From Euclidia mi (taxonomy: Eukaryota; Arthropoda; Insecta; Lepidoptera; Erebidae), in NCBI GenBank assembly GCA_944739405.2, contig OX123190.2, positions 25,580,807-25,644,806 of the forward strand: a DNA stretch of 64,000 bases, read 5' to 3'. The translations under genes and the position numbers were made by a program. Below the pieces are notes generated by a model. That model ran no database searches, was not told the origin of the DNA, and saw nothing but the letters and a program-made list of their open reading frames with translations. Positions 41,917 to 51,975 of the stretch are shown piece by piece. The first letter of the stretch is position 1. Every line of letters starts with the position of its first letter.

Positions 41917-43554
41917 TTGATTATGTCAGCTATCAAGGACTTGCGTGCGGCTGCTGGTGCTATTGCATCAGATTTGCGCTGGTTTGCCTCGGCCAGTGCT
42001 TTAGTGAACCGGCCTGATCGCCAGCAGGCCTTACTTCAAAGGTACGAGCGGATCGATGATCGCCTGGCAAGTGTGGAACAGCAATTCCGCACTTTCAGCG
42101 CTTGCTGTCTCGAAGTGTCAGTCACTAATTTCACTGCTGACCAGCGAAATAAGGTCAGCGAAGACTATGCCCAGGTCTTAGAACTGTATGATACTGTCTC
42201 CAATAGTGCGAGACAACTAGTTGCCGATAGGGAAGGGCAACCCGGCCTGAAGCAGGAGCTTCCTAGGTCAGCACCGGGGCTGGTGAGTAGGCTCCCTACT
42301 TTGGACCTCCCCCATTTTGATGGCTGCCTAGGAAGCTACCTGGGATTCATTAATTTGTTCGACAGCCTGGTCAATGACAGGGCTGACCTTCGGCCAGCAC
42401 AAAAATTGGCATATTTAATGTCGGTTCTGGATGGGGAGGCTAAGGGCCTCATCCAGCATCTGCCCGTGTCTGACGAGGCGTACCAGACGGCTCGAGACCT
42501 AATTACCCGTAGGTACCATAACAAGCGTGGCCTCGCCGACACGCATATTGAGCAGATTTTGGGTTTGCCGACGCTCAACCGGGTCTCTGGGTTGCGCACC
42601 CAACTGTCGAACCCGCTTTTGGTGGCCATCAACGCACTTAAGTGCCTTGACCTGCCCGTGGACCAATGGTCCTATCTATTGGTGCACATTGTACTAAAAA
42701 AGCTGCCTGCCGACCTGAGGTCGCATTTTGAACAGCGCTTTGGTGGGGATAGCGCGACCCATCTGCCCCCCTTTGCTGACCTGGAGAGGTTCCTGGAGGA
42801 TGAGTGCCGGGTCTTGGACAACTCCGGTGGTGACACGCCGGCTAAGACACAGCCGCCCAAGGTCAAGGAGCAAGCTCGCGTTCACACCCGAGCCAATGTT
42901 GACCGGCGCCCTCCTCGCTTTGCGGTCACGCAGAGCCCAGCGGAGTGCTCCTACTGCAAGGTCACGGGGCACAGAACGGCCAGTTGCAGGGCATTTTTGG
43001 ACCTTCATGTCGCCTCTCGTAGGCGCATCGCGAATGCCCGCCGCCTTTGCTTCTCTTGTTTGGGGTCCCACTACCAGCGAGACTGCCCAAACTCTCGCCC
43101 CTGTCCTCACTGTGGAGGACAGCATTTGGACATTCTCTGTGTGAATGCCAGAGAGGTTGGCCGCTTGTCCAACCAGCCGACGCCGCACACGGGCGGGTGT
43201 TTTGAAGGTGGCAGCCGAGGCTCACCGGCACGCAGCCGAGAGTCGCCTCGCTTAATTGATCGCTTCTCACCCCGCTTGGAGAACCGTAGCGTGCGCACGC
43301 CTCCTCTCTCTCGCGAACCTGAATGTGCGACCGCTCAACGTCACCAGCACCATGACTGCTGCCCCAGGTATTCCCCTCCTTTGGCGGAGCGTCCCCGCCT
43401 TGACTCGCGCCCACCTCGTTTTGGGCGGGTGCGTCATTATGACCCCCCACAGATGGCGCGCGGATCGAGTCACCGCGCCTTTGAGGACTTCAAGCCGCAC
43501 CCTCATTTTGACTTGCCAGGTCCTGGCCAACGGTCGCCGCCCAGGCAACAATAG
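41917..43554 (+). CDS. gag: BEL gag, copy 2, open frame
   Basis: 545 residues. By comparison with copy 1 the start is more likely the second ATG at 41923 (MSAIKDLRAAAG). It has the same capsid-like region and three zinc-knuckle-like motifs, CSYCKVTGHRTASC, CFSCLGSHYQRDC and CPHCGGQHLDILC, then a basic Arg/Pro-rich tail. It shows no internal stop, unlike copy 1, and ends at TAG 43552-43554 just before the protease region. It is the only undamaged gene of the BEL complex, but the pol that should accompany it is broken. Confidence 0.85.
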   Translation: MIMSAIKDLRAAAGAIASDLRWFASASALVNRPDRQQALLQRYERIDDRLASVEQQFRTFSACCLEVSVTNFTADQRNKVSEDYAQVLELYDTVSNSARQLVADREGQPGLKQELPRSAPGLVSRLPTLDLPHFDGCLGSYLGFINLFDSLVNDRADLRPAQKLAYLMSVLDGEAKGLIQHLPVSDEAYQTARDLITRRYHNKRGLADTHIEQILGLPTLNRVSGLRTQLSNPLLVAINALKCLDLPVDQWSYLLVHIVLKKLPADLRSHFEQRFGGDSATHLPPFADLERFLEDECRVLDNSGGDTPAKTQPPKVKEQARVHTRANVDRRPPRFAVTQSPAECSYCKVTGHRTASCRAFLDLHVASRRRIANARRLCFSCLGSHYQRDCPNSRPCPHCGGQHLDILCVNAREVGRLSNQPTPHTGGCFEGGSRGSPARSRESPRLIDRFSPRLENRSVRTPPLSREPECATAQRHQHHDCCPRYSPPLAERPRLDSRPPRFGRVRHYDPPQMARGSSHRAFEDFKPHPHFDLPGPGQRSPPRQQ

Positions 43555-44453
43555 GTCATTGACCCCTGCCCTATAACGCCAACCTCCCCCATTGAGACCG
43601 TTATCCTACCAACGGTTGCTGTTAGGGTCTGGGGACCCACGGGGACCTCTGTTGCTGTCCGTGCTATATTGGACACATGTTCACAAGTTGCATTGTTTCC
43701 ACTTATTTGGTAGGGCAGGTTAAATTAAATATGGGCTCTTTTCCAAATTGTATACGGGGCATAGGTGACGTAGCCTCTTATGTTGAAGGGCAAGTTAAGG
43801 TTTTGTTTGGCCCTGTTGAATCTTCACACCCGAGGATTAGAACCTCGGCTATTGTGCTGAAGAATATTTTGGGCATGCATCCACAGAAACAGCTACCTGC
43901 TGCTGTGGTGAATTTGACATCGGGATTGGAACTGGCAGACCCCAAATTTGACACACCGGGACAAATCGACTTGTTGATTGGCTCTGATGTCCTCGGTGGA
44001 ATTTTGATTGGTGGGAAACGGGTCTTGGTGCCAAATGGTTTGACTGCCATCCCGACCATATTTGGACTTGCTTTGATGGGACCTGTACCTAGGGACCCCC
44101 CTCCACCTGAACTTGATAATTTGTTGGCTGTAGGCTCTGCTCTCTCTGATGCGGTTCAGAGGTTTTGGGAAGTAGAGGAGCCCCCTCAAGTTGCCCGTTT
44201 GAATCCAGAACATGAGGAGTGCGAGCTGTTCTTCCAGAACAACACTGGTCGACTCCGTTCTGGTCGGATTATCACGAAGCTGCCCTTTCTGTCTGTTCGG
44301 CCTCCGCTTGGTGAGTCACGACCTTTAGCCGAAAAGAGATTGTTGGCTATGGAGCGTCGCATGGGTCGTGATCCGGAGCTCAGACAGAAGTACATTGAGT
44401 TCATGAGAGAATATGAACAATTGGGACAAATGTCTGTGTCAAATTTGGATTAG
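43555..44453 (+). pseudogene. pol: BEL pol copy 2: protease region, frameshift and stop
   Basis: The protease start is frameshifted near 43688 (CAAGTTGC against CAAGGTTGC in copy 1), removing the DTGS motif from the frame. The open part from 43677 carries the linker LLIGSDVLGGILIGGKRVL to EYEQLGQMSVSNLD. A TAG at 44451-44453 replaces the TGG of copy 1. Confidence 0.8.
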
Positions 44454-45242
44454 CGTTCGGTGGAGCACTACTTTCTCCCGCATCATGCGGTATTGAAGCC
44501 ATCGACTGGCAAGCTGCGCACAGTATTTGATGGTTCTGCGCAGACCTCAACATGCGTATCCTTGAACCAGTGCTTGCATTCTGGTCCCAAGTTGGTCAAG
44601 GACCTTTGTGACGTCATCACCAGCTTCCGACGACATCAGGTTGTCTTTGTGGCCGACATAAAAATGATGTTCAGGCAGACTATTATCCACCCTGATGACC
44701 GTCGCTTCCAGCTGATCCTTTGGAGAGAGTCTCCTCGCGATCCCATGGTCGTCTACGAGCTCAATACTAATACGTACGGGTTAAGGTCAAGCCCCTACTT
44801 GGCAATACGTTCTCTTTGGGAGCTCGCAGACCGCGAAGGCTTACGTTTCCCACGAGCCTCCGCCACCTTGAAGGACGATATTTACGTCGATGACATTTGC
44901 TCGGGCGCCTCCACAGTGGACGAGGCGATCCTCCTGCGGGACGAATTGATAGGTATTTTGGCCTCCGCTAGTTATGAGTTGCGCAAATGGATTTCCAACT
45001 CACCAGCGCTTTTGGAAGGCTTGCCAGAGGATCATCAGCAGGATCCACATTTGTTTGAGATTGTTGACAACCCCGCCATGATGGCTGTTCTCGGCGTCCA
45101 GTACAGACCAGTCCAAGACATCTTTACGTACAACGTAGACTTGAAATTGCCTTGTTCTTGGACTAAACGTCTCGTGTTGTCTACTTATTTAGATTGCTAT
45201 CCTCAAGTCGGGGAAATCGAAATTGTCGGGAGCTGTATCTAA
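44454..45242 (+). pseudogene. pol: BEL pol copy 2: reverse transcriptase, with RNase H deleted
   Basis: The frame contains LRTVFDGSAQTSTC, VFVADIKMMFRQTIIHP, SSPYLAIRSLWEL and the catalytic IYVDDICSG. At about 45184, right after CTCGTGTTGTCTACT, homology to copy 1 jumps from 39585 to about 40552, so about 960 bp coding the end of RT and RNase H are missing. The frame then terminates in the integrase zone in a wrong phase. Confidence 0.8.
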
Positions 45243-45893
45243 ATTGAACCCTTTTTTGGACGATACGGGTCTCTTGCGCGTTGGAGGGCGTCTCAAGAAC
45301 GCCAACCTCCCTTACGGAGCACGTCACCCCCTTTTGTTACCTAGGGACGGTCATTTGATACGCTTGTTGGTAACTGACCGTCACCTTAAAAATTCGCATG
45401 CTGGTTGTAATGCTTTGTTGGCCATTTTGCAACGCGAATTTTGGATTTTGTCTGCCCGAAGAATTATTCGGAGTGTAGTCTTTCGCTGCATACCCTGCTA
45501 TAAGCTCAAGGCTTCTACCATGCAGCCCTTGATGGGAGACTTACCGGCAGATCGCGTAACTGAGAGCAGGACGTTTGACGGTGTTGGCACGGACTTCGCT
45601 GTTCCCTTTTTGGTGAAAACTTCGACACTTCGAAACAGCAAGACTGTTAAGGCCTACTTGTGTGTTTTTGTTTGTCTCTCCACAAAGGCCGTACATTAGA
45701 ACTGGTCTCCTCGCTTACGACCGAGGCGTTTGTAGCCACATTTGACAGATTTGTATCCCGCAGAGGGCTGCCTTCGCCCACTTGTCGCCTTGCCTGAGTA
45801 CCCCTATATTGATACGAGACCTAATCGTCTCTCGCGTTTTGAATTGGTACGCCCGATTACTCAGAGCTTTTGGAAACGCTGGAATTTGGAATA
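45195..45893 (+). pseudogene. pol: BEL pol copy 2: integrase, internally deleted
   Basis: The frame 45223-45699 includes LLRVGGRLKNANLPYGARHP, the zinc-binding HLKNSHAGCNALL and CIPCYKLKA, and the first catalytic Asp near DGVGTDFAVPF. One T is missing at the TACATTAG junction near 45697, causing a stop. Beyond RRGLPSP the middle of the core, with the later catalytic Asp and Glu, is missing; the sequence resumes with NRLSRFELVRPITQSFWKRW and is cut at 45893 by a CR1-like element. Confidence 0.8.
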
Positions 45894-46391
45894 TTTGCAC
45901 ATAAACTAATAGCGGACAACCAATTTGGTTTTAGGAAGAATAAATGTACTAGTTTAGCAAGTTTTTCGCTCATAAAACAAATTTCGGAAGCTCTGGATCA
46001 AAAAATGGCAGTAATAGCGGTCTTTCTAGATATGAGTAAGGCGTTCAATTTCGTGCCACATGAACGACTACTTCATAAATTAGAAATGTATGGCATAAGA
46101 GGTAATGCTTTTACGTGGCTTAAAAGTTATCTTGCGGATCGTCAACAATGTACATCTATTACCAAAATAGTTAAGAACACAGAAATGACTTATACATCAA
46201 ATTTAAAAGTAAATAGCTATGGCGTGCCACAAGGCAGTATTTTGGGACCGTTACTCTTCTTGCTCTATATTAATGACATTAATAAAATTCTCAAACACAA
46301 ATGTATACTATTTGCTGACGATACTACACTAATAATTAAATGCAAAAATAAATTTGACATACAAAATGAAAACAATAATCGAATAGAGTGA
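45870..46391 (+). pseudogene. CR1-like reverse transcriptase, palm region
   Basis: QFGFRKNKCTSLASFSLIKQ is followed by VIAVFLDMSKAFNFVPHERL (motif A with the first catalytic Asp), YGVPQGSILGPLLFLLYIND (motif B) and CILFADDTTLI (motif C). The first ten or so residues are BEL integrase read in another frame. A frame change near 46388 leads to the next piece. Confidence 0.8.
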
Positions 46392-47120
46392 TAAATTGGC
46401 TTGAAAATAATAATTTGCGAATCAATGCTGACAAAACAAAAATTGTTAAATTTCAGACATATAATAAAATAAATATTATACCCAATTTACAGACAAATAA
46501 TTTATTAATTAAACCAGTCAATTCAGCTTCATTTCTCGGTATAATTATAGATAGGAACCTCAATTGGAAAGATCACACTGAGAAAATATGTACAAAGCTG
46601 GATAAATTTGTGTTTGCTTTAAGAAAACTTAGACTATTAGTATCGAAAAGTACTGCACTCGCCGCATATCATAGGTACATTTTATCAGTGTTACGATATG
46701 GAATTGTTGTATGGGGCAACTCAGTAGAAAGGGATAAAGTGTTCAAAGCCCAGAAAAAATGTGTTCGTGCATTGCAGGGAGCCGAGTATTTAGATCACAG
46801 TACACCCATTTTTAAAGAGCTGAAAATTTTACCTCTTCCTTGTCTGTACATATTTGAGATGTGTTTTTTTGTTAAAAAGTATCCGCAAATGTTTACACTA
46901 CATGACCAGGCGTTAGATAAAGCCAACAGCAGAGATCCTTATAAACTTCTAGTACCACGACAAAGATTGCAATTATATTCTAGAAATACATACTGTATGG
47001 CAATTAAAATATACAATTAATTGCCAATTAGTATAAGATCACTGTCATTTCATAAATTTAAAAACAATTTATTCAATATACTAATTGACAAATGTTTCTA
47101 CACAGTCAATGATTTTATTA
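46388..47120 (+). pseudogene. CR1-like reverse transcriptase, thumb and C-terminus
   Basis: VINWLENNNLRINADKTKIV-like thumb residues, FLGIIIDRNLNWKDH, RYGIVVWGNS and LKILPLPCLYIFEMCFFVKK are present. A TAA at 47018-47020 interrupts the frame, which then continues with LPISIRSLSFHKFKNNLFNI and CFYTVNDFIIYK up to the nested DNA element near 47122. The homologous sequence beyond that element is AT-rich 3' UTR. Confidence 0.75.
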
Positions 47121-47124
47121 TTTA

Positions 47125-48032
47125 CAAAGGATCATGGGCATTTTTGTATGAGAGCTGGGCGTAAAACCAACAGAAATAAAATGTGTTGTAATTTACTTTA
47201 GTATACTTCTAAATACCCCCTAAATACTTGTTAACCCCAATATCGACCGGGTATCACTGGAAAAATATCCCAAAGATTGGTTAAATAAAACACACATATT
47301 TGTTAAAAACTACTATATATTGATACCTTTTATTTAAATATCAATGGTTTTCATCAACTATCACATCCAATAAATGGTCTGCTGGTGCAATGAAAGGCTC
47401 GTGCCGTCCTAACCCTAAAAACCACAAAACTGAAACTATGTGGGCACAACCTCCTACTGTTCTTCTGCCAAACATGACGTCTTTGTCGGTAAACAGAGCG
47501 TCGACACATAACACACACTGTCTTTCTTCCGTTGCACATAAACAGCAGAACACAAGTTGCGAAAATTTAAGTTATATAACACCAGTCCAATCAGAAAGCG
47601 ATAACAAGTCAAGAAAGCGATGGCAGGGGTCAGAAGTCGTATAAATAAACCGATGATAGCAAAACGTGAGCAAATAATAAAATATGAATAACGACTGACG
47701 CGCATTGCCCGGCCTGCGCGCACGCTTGTTTTCTGGTCGGCGCCTGAGTAAGAGAGAAGTTAGAAAGGCATGGAATGTAGTAATTCGGTTAGGTTACTAA
47801 CCAATATATTGGTTTCTTTGGCCTAGCTCTGCACAACATCGTTTCGTGTTATCTCCGTTGTATTAGCGATTGTTTTGGATTTTGGAAAATACGTTTGAAC
47901 ATCACTGAATATCTCTGCTCACCGGTTGTTTGGGTGATTGCCGTCATAGTATAAAATTAAGTAATGGTCATTAGCTTTCACATAAAATATATTTTAAAGC
48001 TGTTGGTTTTACGCCCATTTTGACCATGACCC
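47125..48032. mobile_element. DNA-transposon remnant with terminal inverted repeats, nested in the CR1-like element
   Basis: The left end has AAAGGATCATGG and then TGGGCGTAAAACCAACAG (47156-47173). The right end, on the other strand, has AAAGGGTCATGG and TGGGCGTAAAACCAACAG. A minus-strand frame at 47341-47553 contains TVGGCAHIVSVLWFLGLGRH, which looks like the conserved C-terminal part of a transposase-type protein, but I cannot name the superfamily. Coding is otherwise degraded. The target duplication is not clear. Confidence 0.5.
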
Positions 48033-48376
48033 TTTATTAACATTTAATTATTTAAATCTATTCCATTAATTACTATTGAAATTAATAATATGACATTTTA
48101 TGACATTTATATCATATTATAAATATTTATATGTAAAATGATTTAATTTATCTGATTTTATTTTTAATCTTTAAAAAATATGCCTAATTTGTTATTTGGT
48201 CAGAGAATAATTGTAATAATGTTAATTGTTTTTTATATGTAATACTGCATGACATTTATGTTATAATATTTCTACACCGAATCACGGTAGAATATGTGTG
48301 AATATTTATGTACTAAAGATCTCGATGTACCATATTCTCAGAAATAAATAAACCATTCATTCATCTATTCATTCAT

Positions 48377-48599
48377 ACTCCAGCAACGCGTTAAGTGGAC
48401 CGACAAGACCGATCCACCCCAGATTGGAGACCTCGTTTTGATCAAGGAGGCTAACCTTCCATCACTCAGATGGCGCAGGGGGCGCATTCTTCGTTTGGTA
48501 ACTGGGGCTGATGGAGTTCCCCGATTTGCTGAGGTCTTGGTGGACGGTTCGATTCTGAGGAGAGCGGTTGCAACGTTGTTACGTCTACCAACTGATTAG
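48377..48599 (+). pseudogene. pol: BEL pol C-terminal end (integrase tail)
   Basis: Reading continues after the CR1-like insertion with QQRVKWTDKTDPPQIGDLVL, RRGRILRLVTGADGVPRFAE and a final LLRLPTD stop at 48597-48599. This is the typical end of BEL integrase. It is followed by a purine-rich GGGGCGGGTGGA that abuts the 3' LTR and probably served as the polypurine tract. Confidence 0.8.
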
Positions 48600-48630
48600 C
48601 AGACCGGTAGGCCGGTCCGGGGCGGGTGGA

Positions 48631-49253
48631 TGTTTAATATAGAAATATTATTTATGATAAGTCAAATCAATTATTTCGGTTTAGTAACGTTTTGTTTAGT
48701 CTATTGTAAATTTTGACTATGGTCACACTATGAACTGTCATTCAATCTTTCTCTCTTTGATTTTCATTGTTGGTTTCCCGGTAAAAAATTGTCTTGCGCT
48801 CACGCAGTCTTGTAATTTTGCGTTTTGGAATTGAATTATATTGATCGCTTTTTGGAAAGCACATCCTGGTAGCTTCGCGAATCGTTTTATGATAAAAGAT
48901 AAACTTGTAACATATTGCACATTGTAAAATATGTGTGAATCCGCCCACGTGCATCGTGTTTGGTGCCCGAGGACTTCGTTGAAGAAAACCCTGACCATTG
49001 GACCGGTAGCTATAACGATTTGCTTGTTATTTTGGCCAAAATTATGAGTGTAATCTTATATGACCACTCAAGAACATCACCAGGAGATCTAAGGTAAAAT
49101 TGCACATGTACCTACCTATTACTATGAATTCATCGCTATGAAACACAGTACATAGGTGTTTCGATCTTTGCCTTGGCTGGACCAGACTGGATGAATTAAT
49201 CGCTTCCACTGTATTTTGCAAACCTTTCTCAGCTTCTAGCCAAACTCTAGACA
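48631..49253 (+). repeat. BEL 3' LTR (outer)
   Basis: 623 bp from TGTTTAATAT to CTCTAGACA, followed by the GATAA duplication (49254-49258). It differs from the 5' LTR by about a dozen substitutions and an extra 10-nt segment near 48900. Confidence 0.85.
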
Positions 49254-49258
49254 GATAA

Positions 49259-50482
49259 TATTTATAATTGCGTTTGAAAAAGTTATTGTACATAAATATA
49301 CCTTCTCACAACTACTTCCCAGATTGGTGGATAGGTACGATCCTAACATATCTCCTTTGCTTCCTTTACTTTCATAACATTCCTCATACATACTCTTTGG
49401 TCCAGTTATTGTATGGACAAATAATGTTATAATATCATAGAAAATTAATTTATAATTAAATGATAACCACACCTTGAGTTTGTTTCTAGCAGACATAGCA
49501 ACTGCTTATTAAAAACTTTATATATCCTAATGGATATGATTGTATGGCACTATACCTTCATCCCTGCCAACACTTCGATGGGATAAGCATGATGTGTGTG
49601 ATGTTTCTGTTAGTAGGTAAGTAGGTACTTACTCTCCTTTGTCGAAGTTTAGGTCAACTAATAAATTATAATAAAGCAGGCAAAACAATAAATGTAACAG
49701 TAGTATAATTATGGTTTTATAAATATCGCGCCGTCAGCGATTCTTCAATTGCTTGAATAGCAATGTTGTGGTTGATGACATACTACTAACACGCTATGAC
49801 TTGGGTTATTAAATCTTTTCAATGAATTGTATGAGAAAAAACAATAGACAAACACACAGTAGTATTTGTTATATTCATATATATTTTTAGTAAATAATGA
49901 ACTGTTGGCGACATCATGTCGCGCGGTTTCAATTTCTTCTACCATTTATGGCGGGAATATCAACATGAAATAAAAACGTTCTATTTTGAACCTTATTACA
50001 TACAAATTATTGAAATAAAGTAAATATAAATCCCATAAAAACAATACTTGTCAAAAATACCAAGTCTCGCCACCGTAAAAAGTTGTGAGATCCATGTAAT
50101 ACCAAGTCGTTTAATTAAAATCTTTAATGTTTTAAATAAATATATTGACTTGGCAATCGCATTCAACAATCTAATTTATATATGTAATACTTATATATTG
50201 TTTTGTTATATCCATATATATTTTTAGTAAATAATGAACTGTTGGCGACAAGTCTCATTTTTTTTGTAGATAGTCTTACTTTTATCCTTTCCGGTACCTT
50301 CTTCTTCTTTTACACCAACAACGAATTTTCTTAATTAAAGCTCTAACTGCCAATGTAATTTTGTAATTCTTTATATTTAAATGGGATTACAAAGTTATTT
50401 ATGCAGTTGATGTATCTCGAAAACTGGACCGAAATTGAAATATATTTTAGTTTTTACTTGGTTCATACACTAAACACTAATT
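49259..50482. other. no gene; contains a 49-bp direct repeat
   Basis: AT-rich DNA. Bases 49865-49913 recur at 50202-50250 with one mismatch (TTTAGTAAATAATGAACTGT core). Short frames here (49236-49496, 49745-49945, minus) have no recognisable domain. Confidence 0.5.
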
Positions 50483-50516
50483 GTTTCCTAAATTTGAAGC
50501 TTCAAATTTAGGAAAC
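50483..50516. repeat. 34-bp perfect palindrome
   Basis: GTTTCCTAAATTTGAAG is followed directly by its reverse complement. It abuts the left arm of the 77-bp inverted repeat at 50516. Confidence 0.95.
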
Positions 50517-51227
50517 TTAGTAAGTTAATCATATCACTAGATCAGTCATACGCGCCAGTCGCATACTGGAGTTAATAGATCGTTTTACAGCTCGGCTTCT
50601 AATATTCGTTTGAATTACTTTTTTTTATAGTCTCACGCCTTTTTCCTAATATTACACTCACATTTCGCCTTGAAATTTCTAGGTCCCACGTTATAGGACG
50701 CGAGCCTATTGCCGTTACCGGGCACATCATCAGACTTCGTGCTGCTACTGAGAATTCGGAAAAACTCAGGTAACACTTAGGTAACACTTGCTCAATCCGG
50801 GAATCTAACCCGGGACCTCCGAACAGCGGACGCATACGATATCCACTGGACCACGGAGGCAGTTGGAATTCCTGTAGAATGGAAATAAATAGCGACCTAA
50901 AACGATAGCTGGTCTAATATAGCGTATATCTAAAAACCTGTTATACGAGATAAGCAAGTTGTCGAAATGTATTAGAAAACTAGCTGACCTGGCGAACTCT
51001 GTATCGACTTTTTAAGGTCTTTTTTCTCATTCCTTTTTTTCCATCCATCCATCCATCCATCAGGGCTTAAGAAATTGACCAAAAAAATATTATTTCGGAG
51101 GAGTATTGTATCACTAACACCGTGAAATTGGTGAATTGTTTCACTAACGCAGCTGTAAAACGATCTATTAACTCCAGTATGCGACTGGCGCGTATGACTG
51201 ATCTAGTGATATGATTAACTTACTAAG
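50516..51227. repeat. 77-bp perfect inverted repeat enclosing a SINE
   Basis: Bases 50516-50592 are the exact reverse complement of 51151-51227. The arm sequence (AACTCCAGTATGCGACTGGC core) is part of an interspersed repeat: a diverged copy follows at about 52210-52290, and the right arm is embedded in its native context. The 558-bp interior holds a minus-strand SINE and a CCAT microsatellite (about 51040-51060). Confidence 0.9.
50620..50867 (-). repeat. tRNA-derived SINE, family A, copy 2 (minus strand)
   Basis: Reverse complement of the family at 10986-11240: GCCTCCGTGGTCCAGTGGAT head, a box B-like GGTCCCGGGTTAGATTCCCG and the body with TGATGTGCCCGGTAACGGCA. It ends in GTCTCA-like and A-rich tail sequence. 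Confidence 0.85.
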
Positions 51228-51312
51228 ATGGCTATTAAAAATAGGGGTTGGTGTTAGAAGGGTGAAAATTAAGAGTTGTTTGTATTTTCAATGCCATATC
51301 ATAAAGAAAGAG

Positions 51313-51555
51313 ACTGCCTCCGTGGTCCAGTGGATAGCGTATGCGACTGCAGATCGGAGGCCCCGGGTTCAGTTCGCGGGTCGGGCAAAAGTGTAACTGG
51401 GTTTTTCTGAATTCTCAGTAGCAGCACGGAGTTGGTGATGTGCCCGGTAACGGCAATACCCTCGCCCCCTATTACGTGGGACCAAAAAATTCATGGTGAA
51501 ATGTGGGTGTCATATTACACTTCTGCCTACCTTTTCGGGAATATACAGGCGTGAG
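51313..51555 (+). repeat. tRNA-derived SINE, family A, copy 3
   Basis: CTGCCTCCGTGGTCCAGTGG head, box B-like GGCCCCGGGTTCAGTTCGCG and the family body (TGATGTGCCCGGTAACGGCA, TTCATGGTGAAATGTGGG), ending GGCGTGAGTCAATA and an A-rich tail. It is inserted within the TTTCGGAGGAG repeat. Confidence 0.85.
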
Positions 51556-51657
51556 TCAATAAAAAAAAAGTAAAAGTAAAGTAAAGTTGACATAGTAAAA
51601 CGATGCCAAATGATAATTGGACTAATTATATTATGATATTAAAGATAATAATTTTAC

Positions 51658-51975
51658 TAAAAATGTCCCGTCCGCCATCTTGGATCCCTAAATAAATGCC
51701 TTTTTCATTATCAGAATGCATGATAACCCCGAAAATTATACTCATATTAATTTCATTAAAAATGTCCCGTCCGCCATCTTGGATTCCCAAATAGATATCA
51801 TTTTCGTGACCAGAATCCATGAAAACCCCGAAAATGACACCCATATTAATTTTATTAAAAATGTCCCGTCCGCCATCTTGGATTCCCAAATAGATGTCAT
51901 TTTCGTGATCAGAATCCATGAAAACTCTGAAAATGATACCCATATTCATTTTATTAAAAATGTCTCGTCCGCCAG
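51658..51975. repeat. 99-bp minisatellite, just over three units
   Basis: ATGTCCCGTCCGCC starts at 51663, 51762 and 51861, with a variant ATGTCTCGTCCGCC at 51960, each exactly 99 bp apart. As 99 is a multiple of three, the array stays open on both strands and yields 33-residue repeats in frames 51626-51988 (minus) and 51716-52003 (plus). These frames are by-products. Confidence 0.95.

Larger units (their letters stand above)
45894..48376 (+). mobile_element. 5'-truncated CR1/Jockey-type non-LTR retrotransposon
   Basis: It begins inside the reverse transcriptase (ADNQFGFRKN) and ends in a CATT/ATTC-rich tail just before the BEL pol resumes at CCAGCAACGCG. Two coding pieces cover most of the RT and the C-terminus. 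No target duplication could be defined. The style GVPQGSILGPLLFLLYIND, FADDTTLI and no RNase H suggest the CR1 group (Daphne/Kiri-like) found in insects. It carries an inverted-repeat DNA element at about 47125-48032. Confidence 0.75.
29386..49258 (+). mobile_element. nested BEL/Pao LTR retrotransposon complex
   Basis: Outer LTRs at 29391-30003 and 48631-49253 begin TGTTT, end TAGACA and are flanked by the same 5-bp GATAA (29386-29390, 49254-49258), so they entered as one element. Between them are two gag-pol copies, an extra LTR (40590-41169), an LOA-like non-LTR element and a CR1-like element. The outer LTRs differ by about a dozen substitutions and one 10-bp indel by eye, roughly 2%, pointing to moderately recent insertion. 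Protease DTGS, RT YVDD and three zinc knuckles in gag identify BEL/Pao. No coding copy is intact. Confidence 0.85.

Noticed and set aside
51030..51062. CRISPR-like array of CCAT units
   Set aside because: A tetranucleotide microsatellite without spacers, in a eukaryotic context.
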